Below are positions 35,450 through 45,125 of a stretch of DNA of 64,000 nucleotides, piece after piece. The stretch comes from Eubacterium sp. AB3007 (GTDB lineage Bacteria; Bacillota; Clostridia; Peptostreptococcales; Anaerovoracaceae). How positions within the stretch are numbered: position 1 is the stretch's first letter; each line of letters starts with the position of its first letter. The stretch lies in the NCBI RefSeq assembly GCF_000688015.1, contig NZ_JIAD01000001.1, forward strand, positions 620,001 to 684,000. The letters run 5' to 3'. Position numbers and translations under genes: made by a program. A model generated the notes under the pieces. That model saw only the letters and a program-made list of their open reading frames with translations. It had not been told where the DNA came from and made no database searches.

Positions 35450-36298
35450 CTAATATAGAACAAATTTCTCGATCGCCTTGGCTACACCATCCTCGTCGTT
35501 GGTATCCGTGATGTAGTTGGCCGCTGACTTGATGCCCATCACCGCATTCCCCATGGCGACCCCCACTTCCGCCAGACGAATCATGGCCAGATCGTTGATG
35601 CTGTCGCCACAGGCCATCAGTTCAGATCTGCCTATACCAAGGCGCCGCATCAGCATGACCAGTGCATCGGCCTTGCTGGTGGTGGGCCCGCCAATCTCAA
35701 AATTGTTGGAAAACGAAGAAACAAGTGTAATGTTATGGATCTCCTCCAGTCTCTTGAACATGGCGTCCTGATCCGCCTTATGGCGGAAGATCAGGCTGAT
35801 GTTCTCCATCTTATCCCGGTGGGCTCGCATGAAGTCCAGAAGCCCGTTCACGGGGTTCCTGGTGGAAAGGACATAATCCTGGGTTCGGTAATCCGACCCA
35901 TTCCGTTCCATGTCCCGGTATTCTCTCTCTTCCATATATGCCTTTCCATCCACAAAAGCATCCACGGAGAATCCGTCGTTGCCAAACTTGTCCTCTATGA
36001 CAGAAAGTACCTGATCAACCGCTGTAGGTTCCAGACGATTCTCGTAGATATGCTCTCCGGTGGCCAGTTCCGTAACGGTTGCTCCATTGGAGGTGATCAC
36101 ATACTCCAGTCCGACGATATCAAACATCTCCTCCGGCAGCGAATGCCAGACCCGCCCGGTGGAGATCACAATGTGGACGCCCTGTTCCATGGCCTTCCGA
36201 AAGGCCTCTTTGGTGCGCGGGGAGAAGTGTCTGTCGGAGGTCAGCGCGGTTCCGTCCAGATCCAGCGCAACCATCTTGATGCCCTTGCCAGTTCTCAT
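35450..36298 (-). CDS. Cof-type HAD phosphatase
   Basis: 282 residues, HAD subfamily IIB. Motif I MVALDLDGTAL, motif II VISTGRVWH, Lys motif III (TSKADAL) and motif IV CGDSINDLAMI. The C2 cap lies between motifs II and III. Members dephosphorylate sugar phosphates or nucleotides; the substrate is unknown. AAGGAGG upstream. Confidence 0.93.
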   Translation of the reverse strand: MRTGKGIKMVALDLDGTALTSDRHFSPRTKEAFRKAMEQGVHIVISTGRVWHSLPEEMFDIVGLEYVITSNGATVTELATGEHIYENRLEPTAVDQVLSVIEDKFGNDGFSVDAFVDGKAYMEEREYRDMERNGSDYRTQDYVLSTRNPVNGLLDFMRAHRDKMENISLIFRHKADQDAMFKRLEEIHNITLVSSFSNNFEIGGPTTSKADALVMLMRRLGIGRSELMACGDSINDLAMIRLAEVGVAMGNAVMGIKSAANYITDTNDEDGVAKAIEKFVLY

Positions 36299-36347
36299 AT
36301 AATCCTCCTTCTCTTATGCTCACTATACTCTATTCTATCAAAACCTC

Positions 36348-36376
36348 TTGCAAAAATATAGTAACAGGGCTAAAAT
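36348..36376 (+). promoter_or_regulatory. trkA promoter
   Basis: TTGCAA (36348-36353), 17-nt spacer, TAAAAT (36371-36376). Confidence 0.6.
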
Positions 36377-36413
36377 AATCAAAGATTTATTCAAAGAAAG
36401 TAAGAGGTTTGAT

Positions 36414-37766
36414 ATGAACGTAGTTATCATTGGCGCCGGTAAGCTGGGCCTTCGCGTAGCGAATGCCCTGATCAGCGGTGATTATGCGATCACGATCATC
36501 GATACGAATGCTGAGAAGCTTTCCAGGATCTCACAGAAACTGGACGTGATGACCATCAACGAGGACGCCCGGCAGATCTCCGTTCTGAAAAGCATCAACA
36601 TAGAGACATTTGAATATCTGCTGGCCTGTACGGACAGTGACGAGACCAACATCCTGGTCTCCTCCTTCGCCAAGAAGCTCGGCTGCCGCCATGTCATCGC
36701 CAGAGTCCGTGAACCGGAGCACATGAACCAGTTCGACTTCATCAAGGAGTCCATGGACATCGACCACATCGTCAACCCCGATATGTCCATCACTGTGGAG
36801 ATCTACAAGTATCTGATGGAGAAGTATACCCTCAGCAACGGCATCTTCACCAGCGGAAGCATCGCCATGACAGAGTTTCCAACAAGGCGCTTCCCCTCCC
36901 TGGTGGGATTGACCATGCCGGAGATCAGCGATGTCATCCCTGATGTACTGATCGCAGCCCTCTCTCACAACGGCAAGGTCATCGTCCCCCATGGCGAAGA
37001 TATGGTCCAGGAGGGAGACTTTGTGTACGTCATCGGCGAGAAAGAGCGCATTCAGGCGCTTCACAAGAAGACCCACGAGAAGGGAAAGTACACCAACATT
37101 CGAAAGGTCATGATCATCGGCGGAGGAAAGACAGGATTCTATCTGGCGGATAAGCTTTCAGATTTCGGTGCCACGGTGAAGCTGGTGGAGAAGGATCTTG
37201 ACAGATGCAGGTATCTTTCCACCCATCTGGACCACGTTATGGTACTCCATTCAGATGGTACAGATATCAACCTTCTGGAAGAAGAGAATCTGGACGATAT
37301 GGACGCAGTGGTCACCTGTACAGGGTATGACGAGGAGAACCTTCTGCTGGCCCTGACAGCCAAGAATCACGGCATCGACGACGTGATCTCCAAGGTCAGC
37401 CACGAGAGTTATAAGGATCTTGTAGAACGGATGGGAGTAGATATGGTACTTAACCCGCTGGCCATCACCACCAGCACCATTCTTCGCTATATCCAGGGAT
37501 CCAAGCGGATCCTCTCCTCTGTTCTGATCCAGGGACAGGCGGAGATCATGGAGATCGTCGCCAACTCCAGAATGAACATGATCGGGGTTCCTATCAAGGA
37601 CCTGGATCTGCCAAAGGATGTGCTGATCGCGGCCATCCACCGTGGTCGGGACGTAATCATACCAGGCGGTGACACGGTGATCGAAATCAACGACAGGGTA
37701 AGTATATTCAGTCTCCTGTCCGGCCTTGGCGAACTCGAGAAACTCATGAAATCCAAGAACAGTTGA
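36414..37766 (+). CDS. trkA: TrkA potassium-uptake regulatory subunit
   Basis: Cytoplasmic NAD/ATP-binding gating ring of the Trk system. Two RCK_N/RCK_C pairs: MNVVIIGAGKLGLRVA (residues 1-16) and KVMIIGGGKTGFYLA (about 229). TrkA_C ends are VIVPHGEDMVQEGDFV and VIIPGGDTVIEINDRV. 450 residues from ATG 36414, after AGAGG. First gene of trkA-trkH-trkH. Confidence 0.95.
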   Translation: MNVVIIGAGKLGLRVANALISGDYAITIIDTNAEKLSRISQKLDVMTINEDARQISVLKSINIETFEYLLACTDSDETNILVSSFAKKLGCRHVIARVREPEHMNQFDFIKESMDIDHIVNPDMSITVEIYKYLMEKYTLSNGIFTSGSIAMTEFPTRRFPSLVGLTMPEISDVIPDVLIAALSHNGKVIVPHGEDMVQEGDFVYVIGEKERIQALHKKTHEKGKYTNIRKVMIIGGGKTGFYLADKLSDFGATVKLVEKDLDRCRYLSTHLDHVMVLHSDGTDINLLEEENLDDMDAVVTCTGYDEENLLLALTAKNHGIDDVISKVSHESYKDLVERMGVDMVLNPLAITTSTILRYIQGSKRILSSVLIQGQAEIMEIVANSRMNMIGVPIKDLDLPKDVLIAAIHRGRDVIIPGGDTVIEINDRVSIFSLLSGLGELEKLMKSKNS

Positions 37767-37785
37767 TATCCATCAGGAGGACCTC

Positions 37786-39270
37786 ATGTCGGTATTCAAC
37801 AAGGATCACGCTGCAGGGATGTTGGGCACTGTGCTGATCGCCACCGCGATCTACATGCTCCCCTCTGTGGCTGTTTCCATCTATTATAACGAAATACGAC
37901 CCGGCGTCAGTTTCTTCTGCACGATGTTGGTCTGTTTACTCGCAGGTCTCTGGCTTCGCTCCAGAGTATCCCCGAATAAACGCAGACTGAAGACCCGTGA
38001 CGGATTTCTCATCATCACCCTGTGCTGGGTGCTGGCTTCTGTCGTTGGCAGCATACCTCTGTTCGTCTCCGGCGCGATCCCAAATGTACTGGATGCGTTC
38101 TTTGAGTCATGCTCCGGGTTCACAACCACCGGTGCTACCCTGATCAACGACGTGGAGTCCACCCCCAGATCCGTGCTGATGTGGCGCTCTTGCACAGTGT
38201 TCATGGGAGGTTCCGGCATCATCCTGTTTACCGCGTTTCTGAGGGACTTTACCGGCTACGGCGATCAGAAGATCTCCCGCCGCGAGACTCCCGTCATCAG
38301 TTATCAGACAGGCGGAGTAAAAAACAAAGCCCCCTTCTACTACCTGTTCTCCGTGTATATCACCCTGACAGTAGTCCTGGTCCTGTTGTTTCTGTTTCGG
38401 GGAATGAGTGTCTACGATGCGTTTATTCACGCCTTGAGCCTGGCCGGTACCGGAGGATTTTCCTCCTATAACAACGGGCTGGCACATTTTCAGGATCCTA
38501 TCCTACACTTTATCGTCATCATCGCTATGGTGATCACAGGGGCCAACATCAACGTACTTCGCTCCATCTTCCGCAGAGGCCTGCGGCAGACCTTCCGCAG
38601 CACGGAACTGCGGGTGTATTTTGCAGTTATCCTTCTGGCCACCGGTCTGGTCGCGGCCGACCTGACCATACAGGGAGACTATCTCAGGCTGCACCACCAT
38701 GGCATCGCCCAGGCGGTCATGGATGCTGCCTTCCAGGTGACATCCATCCTGTCCACCACAGGGCAGTACCTCACAAACTTCAACAACTGGCCCACCTTTT
38801 CCAGGATGATCCTTCTGGCACTGATGATGACAGGTGCATGCTCCGCTTCTCTGGGAGGCGGCCCCAAGCTGCACAGGATCATTGTGTCTGTCAAGTTCAT
38901 TCGGCGAGGTCTCCTGCTGAAGGTCCATCCCAACCGGGTATCCGTTCTGACGCTGAACAAAGCCGAGCTTTCTCAGGAGACGGCCACCAACATCACCAAC
39001 CATATGTTTCTGTATATTCTGACGGTGTTCGTGGGAAGTCTGTTGATCTCCATCGACAACTTCGATATCATGACGACATTCTCAGCCACACTGTCCTGTA
39101 TCAACAACAACGGCCTGTTTTTCGGACTGTCCGGACATGGCATGAACTTCAGCGCCTTCAGTTGGTTTTCCAAGATGGTGTTTTCCGTGCTGATGATCGC
39201 CGGCAGATTGGAACTATTCACTGTGATCATGCTCTTTTCCAAGCATTACTGGAATCCAGACAAAGCATGA
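37786..39270 (+). CDS. trkH: TrkH-family potassium transporter, copy 1
   Basis: Ion-conducting membrane subunit with four M1-P-M2 repeats. Selectivity-type segments: SCSGFTTTGAT, SLAGTGGFSS, ILSTTGQYLT and the last loop LSCINNNGLFFG, each with the central Gly. 494 residues. AGGAGG 6 nt before ATG. About a third identical by eye to the next gene. Confidence 0.93.
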   Translation: MSVFNKDHAAGMLGTVLIATAIYMLPSVAVSIYYNEIRPGVSFFCTMLVCLLAGLWLRSRVSPNKRRLKTRDGFLIITLCWVLASVVGSIPLFVSGAIPNVLDAFFESCSGFTTTGATLINDVESTPRSVLMWRSCTVFMGGSGIILFTAFLRDFTGYGDQKISRRETPVISYQTGGVKNKAPFYYLFSVYITLTVVLVLLFLFRGMSVYDAFIHALSLAGTGGFSSYNNGLAHFQDPILHFIVIIAMVITGANINVLRSIFRRGLRQTFRSTELRVYFAVILLATGLVAADLTIQGDYLRLHHHGIAQAVMDAAFQVTSILSTTGQYLTNFNNWPTFSRMILLALMMTGACSASLGGGPKLHRIIVSVKFIRRGLLLKVHPNRVSVLTLNKAELSQETATNITNHMFLYILTVFVGSLLISIDNFDIMTTFSATLSCINNNGLFFGLSGHGMNFSAFSWFSKMVFSVLMIAGRLELFTVIMLFSKHYWNPDKA

Positions 39271-39313
39271 CCGATCAGCCGATATGCTTTGTGCATAAGA
39301 GAAAGGAAAGGCT

Positions 39314-40780
39314 ATGCATTTTAACAGAAGACTGATATTCAAAGTCGTATCTGTCATCCTTCTATTCGAGGGGATCGCCATGATCATTCCCTTTCTTTTT
39401 GCATGCTACTACAGGGAACTGACTTCGGCCACTTCTTTTTTCTGTACCATGGTGGTATGCATCAGTTTCGGTGAGACCATGCGCCGCGTCCTGCCCAAGA
39501 CGAACAAGTCCCTACAGACCAGGGAAGGCTATCTGATCGTGCTTCTCAGCTGGCTTTTTGTAATCCTGGTCGGAGCCATGCCTTATCTGCTTGCTTCCGA
39601 GAACTATTCCTTCATCGCCTGTTTCTTTGAGTCCTGCGCAGGATGGACGACCACCGGATGCACATGTCTAGGACTGGAAGCTATGCCAAAGTCACTGGTC
39701 CTCTGGAAGGTCATCACTGGATGGCTTGGTGGGATGGGGATCATCCTTCTGACGATCTCCATATTCCCCCGGTTGGGGATCGGCGGACAGAAGATGGCGG
39801 CGGCCGAAATGCCCGGACCGGAGATCGACAAGCTCACCGCGCGGTTCGGGGACACTGCCAGGATCTCCTACCGGGTGTATGTGGTGCTGACCGTAGTGGC
39901 CTTTCTCCTGCTCCTGCCCAGTGGAATCGGGGTGTATCACTCACTGATCAACGCCCTCTCCTCCATCAGCACCTCCGGGATGATCGATATGACGGCCGCC
40001 CAGACAAACTTTCATGTCACTCCTTATGTGAAACTGATCGTGACCCTGTTCTCCCTCCTGGGAGGAAGCAGTTTCATGGTGTTCTACCTGTTCTACCACC
40101 GCAAATTCCATGCTGCAGTCAATCACTACGAGACCAGGAATTACTATTTCTTTGTCGGTGTTACGGCCATGCTCATCGCTTCGGCCTTGTTCACAGCAGG
40201 AAACTATACAGATGTCTTCCATTGCGTCGGGGACAGCCTGGTCCAGGCCATCGCCTTTGCGACCACCACAGGGTTCACCATCGTAGATCTCAGCAAGTGG
40301 CCCACCTTCGCCAAGATCCTTCTGCTGATCCTGATGCTCGTGGGCGGATGTGGTTTCTCCACCAGCGGTGGACTGAAGATGATCCGTCTCATCGTATTCC
40401 TGAAACTAATCATCCGCGGAGTTTATAAACGGATCCATCCCCAGGCAATCAAGCCCATCATGCTGCAGGGAAAGCCGGTATCGGCGGCACTGGCCTCCTC
40501 CATGGCCATGTTCCTTCTCTTGTACTTCGCCATTCTGGTGTCTGGGTTCCTTATTATGGGGCTGGAGAATCTGGATATGGAAACCACCTGCTCCGTTGTA
40601 GCAGCCTGTTTCACCACCAACGGCACTGCTTTTGGCCAACTCACCAATCACAATTTCGCCATCATCTCTGACCCTGGCAAGCTTGTCCTGTGTGTCCTGA
40701 TGCTGGCCGGACGTCTGGAAATGTACACCGTAGTATTGATGTTCACACGGAGTTACTGGAACATAGAAAAAGCGAGGTAG
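39314..40780 (+). CDS. trkH: TrkH-family potassium transporter, copy 2
   Basis: Second pore subunit. Filter segments: SCAGWTTTGCT, SSISTSGMID, AFATTTGFTIVD and VVAACFTTNGTAFG. 488 residues. Replacing aromatic/Thr residues near the filter make it distinct from copy 1, so the two may differ in ion choice (K or Na-coupled) or affinity. Its stop lies in the terminator stem. Confidence 0.92.
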   Translation: MHFNRRLIFKVVSVILLFEGIAMIIPFLFACYYRELTSATSFFCTMVVCISFGETMRRVLPKTNKSLQTREGYLIVLLSWLFVILVGAMPYLLASENYSFIACFFESCAGWTTTGCTCLGLEAMPKSLVLWKVITGWLGGMGIILLTISIFPRLGIGGQKMAAAEMPGPEIDKLTARFGDTARISYRVYVVLTVVAFLLLLPSGIGVYHSLINALSSISTSGMIDMTAAQTNFHVTPYVKLIVTLFSLLGGSSFMVFYLFYHRKFHAAVNHYETRNYYFFVGVTAMLIASALFTAGNYTDVFHCVGDSLVQAIAFATTTGFTIVDLSKWPTFAKILLLILMLVGGCGFSTSGGLKMIRLIVFLKLIIRGVYKRIHPQAIKPIMLQGKPVSAALASSMAMFLLLYFAILVSGFLIMGLENLDMETTCSVVAACFTTNGTAFGQLTNHNFAIISDPGKLVLCVLMLAGRLEMYTVVLMFTRSYWNIEKAR

Positions 40781-40799
40781 AAAGATACCTCGCTCTTTT
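40771..40799 (+). terminator. Terminator of trkA-trkH-trkH
   Basis: AGCGAGGTA (40771-40779) pairs with TACCTCGCT (40786-40794), then CTTTTG. It includes the trkH stop codon. Confidence 0.8.
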
Positions 40800-40808
40800 G
40801 ACAGGGGT

Positions 40809-41489
40809 TTACTTCTTTAGGGTCAGGTACCAGTCTACCGGTACCAGAGACGCGTCACTACCATCCATACGAGCTTCCGCTTCCGCAAGTGTCAGCGGCG
40901 CTCCCATCACAGCAGGAGTCCCAGGCTGCCAGTTCACTGGCGTGGATACATCGTTCTCATCATGGAACTGCAGGGACTTCACCATTCTTAAGATCTCCGG
41001 AATATTTCTCCCTGTTGACATTGGGTAGTAGAGGATTCCACGGATGATCCCCTCCGGATCGATCACGAACACGGCCCGAACAGTCTGTGTCTTGGCCACA
41101 GTCTGCAACATTCCATACTTCCTGGCAACCTCCATGCTGATGTCAGCGATGATAGGGAATGTGAGTTTCACCTTGCCCTTTCCGTCCCAGTCGATTCCCT
41201 CGATGCTCTTGGCCCAGGCAAGATGGGAATGGAGAGAATCGATTGACAGGCCTATGAGCTTTGTATTGACCGCAGCGAACTCCTCTGTCATGCGGGTGAA
41301 CTCGATGAACTCTGTAGTACACACCGGAGTGAAATCCGCCGGATGAGAGAACAGCACCACCCAGCTGCCTTTATAATCTTCCGGAAAGTTGACCTTTCCC
41401 ATGGTGGTCATAGCCCGGAAGGCCGGTGCCGGATCGCCGATCATCGGCATGCGAGGGCTATCGTTTACGATCATCGTATTATCTGACAT
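40809..41489 (-). CDS. 1-Cys-type peroxiredoxin (Prx6 family)
   Basis: Reduces peroxides. About 226 residues from ATG 41489. Thioredoxin fold with SHPADFTPVCTTEF carrying the peroxidatic Cys, SIDSLHSHLAW, and a long C-terminal domain (VNWQPGTPAVMGAP...). It has no obvious C-terminal resolving Cys. AAAGGCGG lies 9 nt upstream. Divergent from trpS. Confidence 0.94.
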   Translation of the reverse strand: MSDNTMIVNDSPRMPMIGDPAPAFRAMTTMGKVNFPEDYKGSWVVLFSHPADFTPVCTTEFIEFTRMTEEFAAVNTKLIGLSIDSLHSHLAWAKSIEGIDWDGKGKVKLTFPIIADISMEVARKYGMLQTVAKTQTVRAVFVIDPEGIIRGILYYPMSTGRNIPEILRMVKSLQFHDENDVSTPVNWQPGTPAVMGAPLTLAEAEARMDGSDASLVPVDWYLTLKK

Positions 41490-41529
41490 TGTTATATACC
41501 GCCTTTCTGCGCTCAATTTTGTTTTCTAA

Positions 41530-41558
41530 AGTGTAGCAGAAAATCAGGCTTTGCGCAA
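41530..41558 (-). promoter_or_regulatory. Peroxiredoxin promoter
   Basis: TTGCGC (41553-41558), 17-nt spacer, TACACT (41530-41535) with TGC before it. Confidence 0.55.
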
Positions 41559-41568
41559 CCGCCGTCCC

Positions 41569-41597
41569 TTGCTATTTTGCCCCATCTGGTGTATACT
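41569..41597 (+). promoter_or_regulatory. trpS promoter
   Basis: TTGCTA (41569-41574), 17-nt spacer, TATACT (41592-41597). No T-box is visible; the leader is only about 30 nt. Confidence 0.65.
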
Positions 41598-41635
41598 GTT
41601 TTCCGTAAACTTTAGAACAAGGAACAGGTATATAT

Positions 41636-42643
41636 ATGATCAAGACAAACAAGACTAAACCAAGAGTATTCTCCGGAGTCCAGCCCTCCGGCAATCTGCA
41701 TCTGGGCAACTATCTGGGTGCTATCCGCCAGTTCGTCGAACTGCAGGAGGATCACGAGTGCATCTACTGTATCGTGGACATGCACGCCATCACCGTCCCC
41801 CAGGATCCCAAGGCTCTGCGGGAGCACGTTCTGGATCTGGCTTCTCTCTACATGGCGGTCGGGATCGACCCCAGGAAATCCATCATCTTCGTCCAGTCGG
41901 ACGTGCCTGGTCACGCAGAGCTGAACTGGATCCTTACCTGCAACTCTTACACCGGTGAGCTGTCCAGAATGACCCAGTTCAAGTCCAAGAGCCACGGGAA
42001 GGAATCCTCCCCCACCGGTCTGTTCTGCTATCCGGTGCTGATGGCAGCGGACATCCTTCTGTATGACACAGACATCGTCCCTGTCGGTAATGACCAGAAG
42101 CAGCATATCGAACTCTGCAGGGACATCGCAACTCGCGTGAACAACACCATCAAAGAGACCTTTGTGGTACCGGAAGGCCGGTTCATGAAAGCCGGCGCCA
42201 GGATCATGGCGCTGGATGACCCCACCCAGAAGATGAGCAAGTCGGCCACCAACATCCACAGCACCATCTCTCTGCTAGATCAGCCGAACAAGATCAAGAA
42301 ATCCATCATGAAAGCCACCACAGACTCCGATGGCGAGATCCGGTTCGATGTGGAAAACAAGCCAGGAGTCAGCAACCTGATGACCATCTACAGTGTCCTC
42401 TCCGGTGAGTCCATGGCGGATATCGAGACCAGTTACCGCGGCAAGGGTTACGGTGACTTCAAGAAGGATCTGGTAGGCGTTGTCCAGGAATCTCTGGCCC
42501 CCATCCAGGCGCGCTACGAGGAGATTCGCCACTCTGAGCAGCTGATTCGGGATCTGAAGGACGGCGCTGAACGCGCAGGCGCCATCGCCGAGGTGGTGAT
42601 GAAGCGAGTAAAGGACACCTTCGGCCTGGGCCTGGGAATGTAG
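41636..42643 (+). CDS. trpS: Tryptophanyl-tRNA synthetase
   Basis: Class I aaRS. FSGVQPSGNLHLGNYLGA carries the HIGH-like motif (GNLHLGN), VGNDQKQHIELCRD binds Trp-AMP, KMSKS is intact. 335 residues, normal. AAGGAACAGGT before ATG 41636. Confidence 0.97.
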   Translation: MIKTNKTKPRVFSGVQPSGNLHLGNYLGAIRQFVELQEDHECIYCIVDMHAITVPQDPKALREHVLDLASLYMAVGIDPRKSIIFVQSDVPGHAELNWILTCNSYTGELSRMTQFKSKSHGKESSPTGLFCYPVLMAADILLYDTDIVPVGNDQKQHIELCRDIATRVNNTIKETFVVPEGRFMKAGARIMALDDPTQKMSKSATNIHSTISLLDQPNKIKKSIMKATTDSDGEIRFDVENKPGVSNLMTIYSVLSGESMADIETSYRGKGYGDFKKDLVGVVQESLAPIQARYEEIRHSEQLIRDLKDGAERAGAIAEVVMKRVKDTFGLGLGM

Positions 42644-42661
42644 TTCTATCCGGCAATTTAT

Positions 42662-42689
42662 AGAGATCCAATGATTGGGTCTCTTTTTC
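42662..42689 (+). terminator. trpS terminator
   Basis: AGAGATCC pairs with GGGTCTCT (8 bp, one G-U), then TTTTTCTTT. 42690-42789 shows nothing else. Confidence 0.75.
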
Positions 42690-42789
42690 TTTGCGTGCGG
42701 AACTGTGATTCATCGCTTGCAGAGGTGAAGTGGCCACTACGTATCGCTGAAATGGCCACCACGAACATACTCCCCTTGTGTCCAAAGAA

Positions 42790-43827
42790 CTACAGGCTGC
42801 CCCAGACCGCCCGAACGGCCCGCAGAAATCCCCCCTCCCATGGCGCAAATACCACGATCTGGTCAGCCGGATCCATCATCCTGACCACATAAACTACCAA
42901 CAGCAACATAATGGCCACCGCTGTACAGGCTTTGTAGACCACAGGATAGCGACCTCGCATCAGAAACGCACCGAGCCACAAAGCCGGCAACAGGAACAGT
43001 GGATGGAACTGCCATGCCGCCGCGGGATCCAGATGCAGAAGGGACAGCCACGCTCTGGTCATGCCACAGCCTGGGCAAGAGATCCCTGTCACCGCCTTGA
43101 TGGGACAGGTGATGTGCAGAGAGAAGAGGATCCCATAGAAAACCACCACTGCCAGCACAGCGATCAAGGCATCCCGATGCTCCCATATATTTTCCGGTGT
43201 GCACCATCGCCTGTATACCTTCACGATGTTTCCCACCAGAATCGCAGCGATGACCGTCCCCTCCCGGACGCCCACCAGACCGTCCAGAAATACCCAGGAA
43301 AGCACCCCTGCAATAAGGGTGAAACTGATGTCCGTAGCCATACGGATGGAGCCAAACTCGCGGCCGGTCACTCTGGCAACCGCTGCCACAAAAGCATCGC
43401 CGGGGAGCATGACCACATCTCCCAGCACCTCCAGGTACACCCCAAAAGCCAGCACGACGCAACCTGCCAACAACATTGCGATCTGTGACGAATACGTCTC
43501 CGGCAACACCGGCAGCCCTTTCGTCAGGATCCATAGACAGAAATCCACACAGTACCCGAACACCAACGTCAGTCCCAATTGTAGAATGATCTCTATCTTG
43601 TGAATCGATCGTCTGAGGATGAGGAGCTGGCCCACCACCAGAAGATAATTGAACAGGATCGTCCAATTTCCCATGGTCAGCCCGGGAAGGATCAACGAAA
43701 GTGTATACGGAATGGCCGAGATCGGAGAGGTGCCCAGCGCAGACCTGGTAGTCATCGCGATTCCCAGGGACACAAAGAACAGGCCTGCAAGAAACGTGAT
43801 ATACCGTCTTACCAGATGTTCTTTCAT
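42790..43827 (-). CDS. YczE/YyaS-like membrane protein fused to a DUF2752 domain
   Basis: 345 residues. Residues about 8-205 have five to six helices with GIAMTTRSALGTSPISAIPY and GDVVMLPGDAFVAAVAR, the YczE/YitT-like pattern. Residues about 220-340 are DUF2752: helices around CPIKAVTGISCPGCGMTRAW (241-260), the CPGCGxTR hallmark. Start at ATG 43827 (MKEHLVRRY); its AGAGG is unusually close (2 nt) and lies just after the methylase stop, suggesting coupling. Neither domain has a firm function. Last gene of its operon. Confidence 0.85.
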   Translation of the reverse strand: MKEHLVRRYITFLAGLFFVSLGIAMTTRSALGTSPISAIPYTLSLILPGLTMGNWTILFNYLLVVGQLLILRRSIHKIEIILQLGLTLVFGYCVDFCLWILTKGLPVLPETYSSQIAMLLAGCVVLAFGVYLEVLGDVVMLPGDAFVAAVARVTGREFGSIRMATDISFTLIAGVLSWVFLDGLVGVREGTVIAAILVGNIVKVYRRWCTPENIWEHRDALIAVLAVVVFYGILFSLHITCPIKAVTGISCPGCGMTRAWLSLLHLDPAAAWQFHPLFLLPALWLGAFLMRGRYPVVYKACTAVAIMLLLVVYVVRMMDPADQIVVFAPWEGGFLRAVRAVWGSL

Positions 43828-43832
43828 ATCCT

Positions 43833-45125
43833 CTACACCCCAAAATACTCTGCGCGCCCCATGACATCTACCACTTTGATCACGGTGTGTCCGGAAGCGG
43901 CAGTCAATCGACAACGAAGAGGCAAACCTTCCTTCCCCTGCCGCATCACATAGACCGGCCGGAACACTTTCCCATCGTAGTTCGGGTCCACACTCCATTC
44001 CGTGATCATCACAAGCGGATCCTCCGCGACCGCCCTTGCCATCTTCTCGGCAGACTTGAGGTCAAGTCCCTCCGGTGCCCGAATACCCCCTACTTCCACC
44101 AGGACGATCTCCCGCAGTCCGAGCTCTTCGTTTACCTGGAAACTCGCATGGAAAGACGGGGGTGCTTCCTCTCGCTTTCCGTCATCATATACCTGCACAC
44201 TTCCCTCTTCCGCCTGGATGCGTGCCCGCGATATCTCCACCGCCAGTCTCTGTGTATCGCATTGCAGTGACCTGCGTCCCTGCCTTGCTGCTACCGCCCC
44301 CAGCGTACCGCTGCCGCAGAAGAGATCCGCCACCAGATCCCCCGGATCTGTGCAACACTGCAGGATCCTCGCAAGCAGTTTCTCCGGCTTCTGAGTGGCA
44401 TAGCCTGTCCTTTCGGAGGACGTACGTCCAACCATATCCAACTGCCAGACATCCTTCATGTTGACCATCGTATACCAGCCCACCTCATCGCAGAATTCCT
44501 CCACACCTTTGAAGCGATAGGGCTTCAGCCCCCGGTTATAGGACTTCTCCTTCAATGGGTGAAACTTGTAGGTTTTTCCCTTGCTGTAAACCATCAGATT
44601 GTCATGCTTCCTGGCAAATCGTCTGCGCGTGCTCCCGCCAGACTTGTATTCCCAGATGATCTCGTTCACAAAATTCTCTGCCCCAAATATCTCATCCATC
44701 AGCACTCTGGCATAGTGAGAAGCATGCCAGTCCAGGTGGATCCACAGCAGACCGTCCGGGGTCAGCATATCCCGCATCAGAAGCAGTCCCTGTGCCAGTC
44801 TGGTCAGATATTCCGACAGACCCGTCGTCCAGGTATCCCGATAGGCTGGATGGCGCATCCTATACCCCCCTGCCTCTACCACCGCATCGTAGTCAGACCG
44901 TGTAAAAAACGGTGGGTCGATGTAGATCATCTGTACCCTTCCGGCTGTCTCCCTGTCCTCACTCATGGACTTCATCAGGCTAAGATTGTCCCCACGGAAA
45001 ACGCGATGTGCCGGATTCTCTTCTGGTCCCCACACCTCAGTCAGGTGAAACACCCCTGGCGGGATGTGCTGATTCCGTCCCCTTGCTTCCTCCAGGATAT
45101 GTGGTAGTTGATTGATGATGCTCAT
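43833..45125 (-). CDS. Orphan beta-class DNA methyltransferase (N4-C/N6-A type)
   Basis: 430 residues. Motif IV YIDPPFFTRSDYD comes first (about 70), the SAM-binding motif I DLFCGSGTLGAVAA (about 270) later; this order is the beta class. GYATQKPEKLLARIL is typical of site-specific adenine/cytosine methylases (Mod-like). A C-terminal domain of about 110 residues is unlike common Mod proteins. No restriction gene lies beside it. Its ATG overlaps the YgiQ stop by 4 nt. Confidence 0.9.
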   Translation of the reverse strand: MSIINQLPHILEEARGRNQHIPPGVFHLTEVWGPEENPAHRVFRGDNLSLMKSMSEDRETAGRVQMIYIDPPFFTRSDYDAVVEAGGYRMRHPAYRDTWTTGLSEYLTRLAQGLLLMRDMLTPDGLLWIHLDWHASHYARVLMDEIFGAENFVNEIIWEYKSGGSTRRRFARKHDNLMVYSKGKTYKFHPLKEKSYNRGLKPYRFKGVEEFCDEVGWYTMVNMKDVWQLDMVGRTSSERTGYATQKPEKLLARILQCCTDPGDLVADLFCGSGTLGAVAARQGRRSLQCDTQRLAVEISRARIQAEEGSVQVYDDGKREEAPPSFHASFQVNEELGLREIVLVEVGGIRAPEGLDLKSAEKMARAVAEDPLVMITEWSVDPNYDGKVFRPVYVMRQGKEGLPLRCRLTAASGHTVIKVVDVMGRAEYFGV

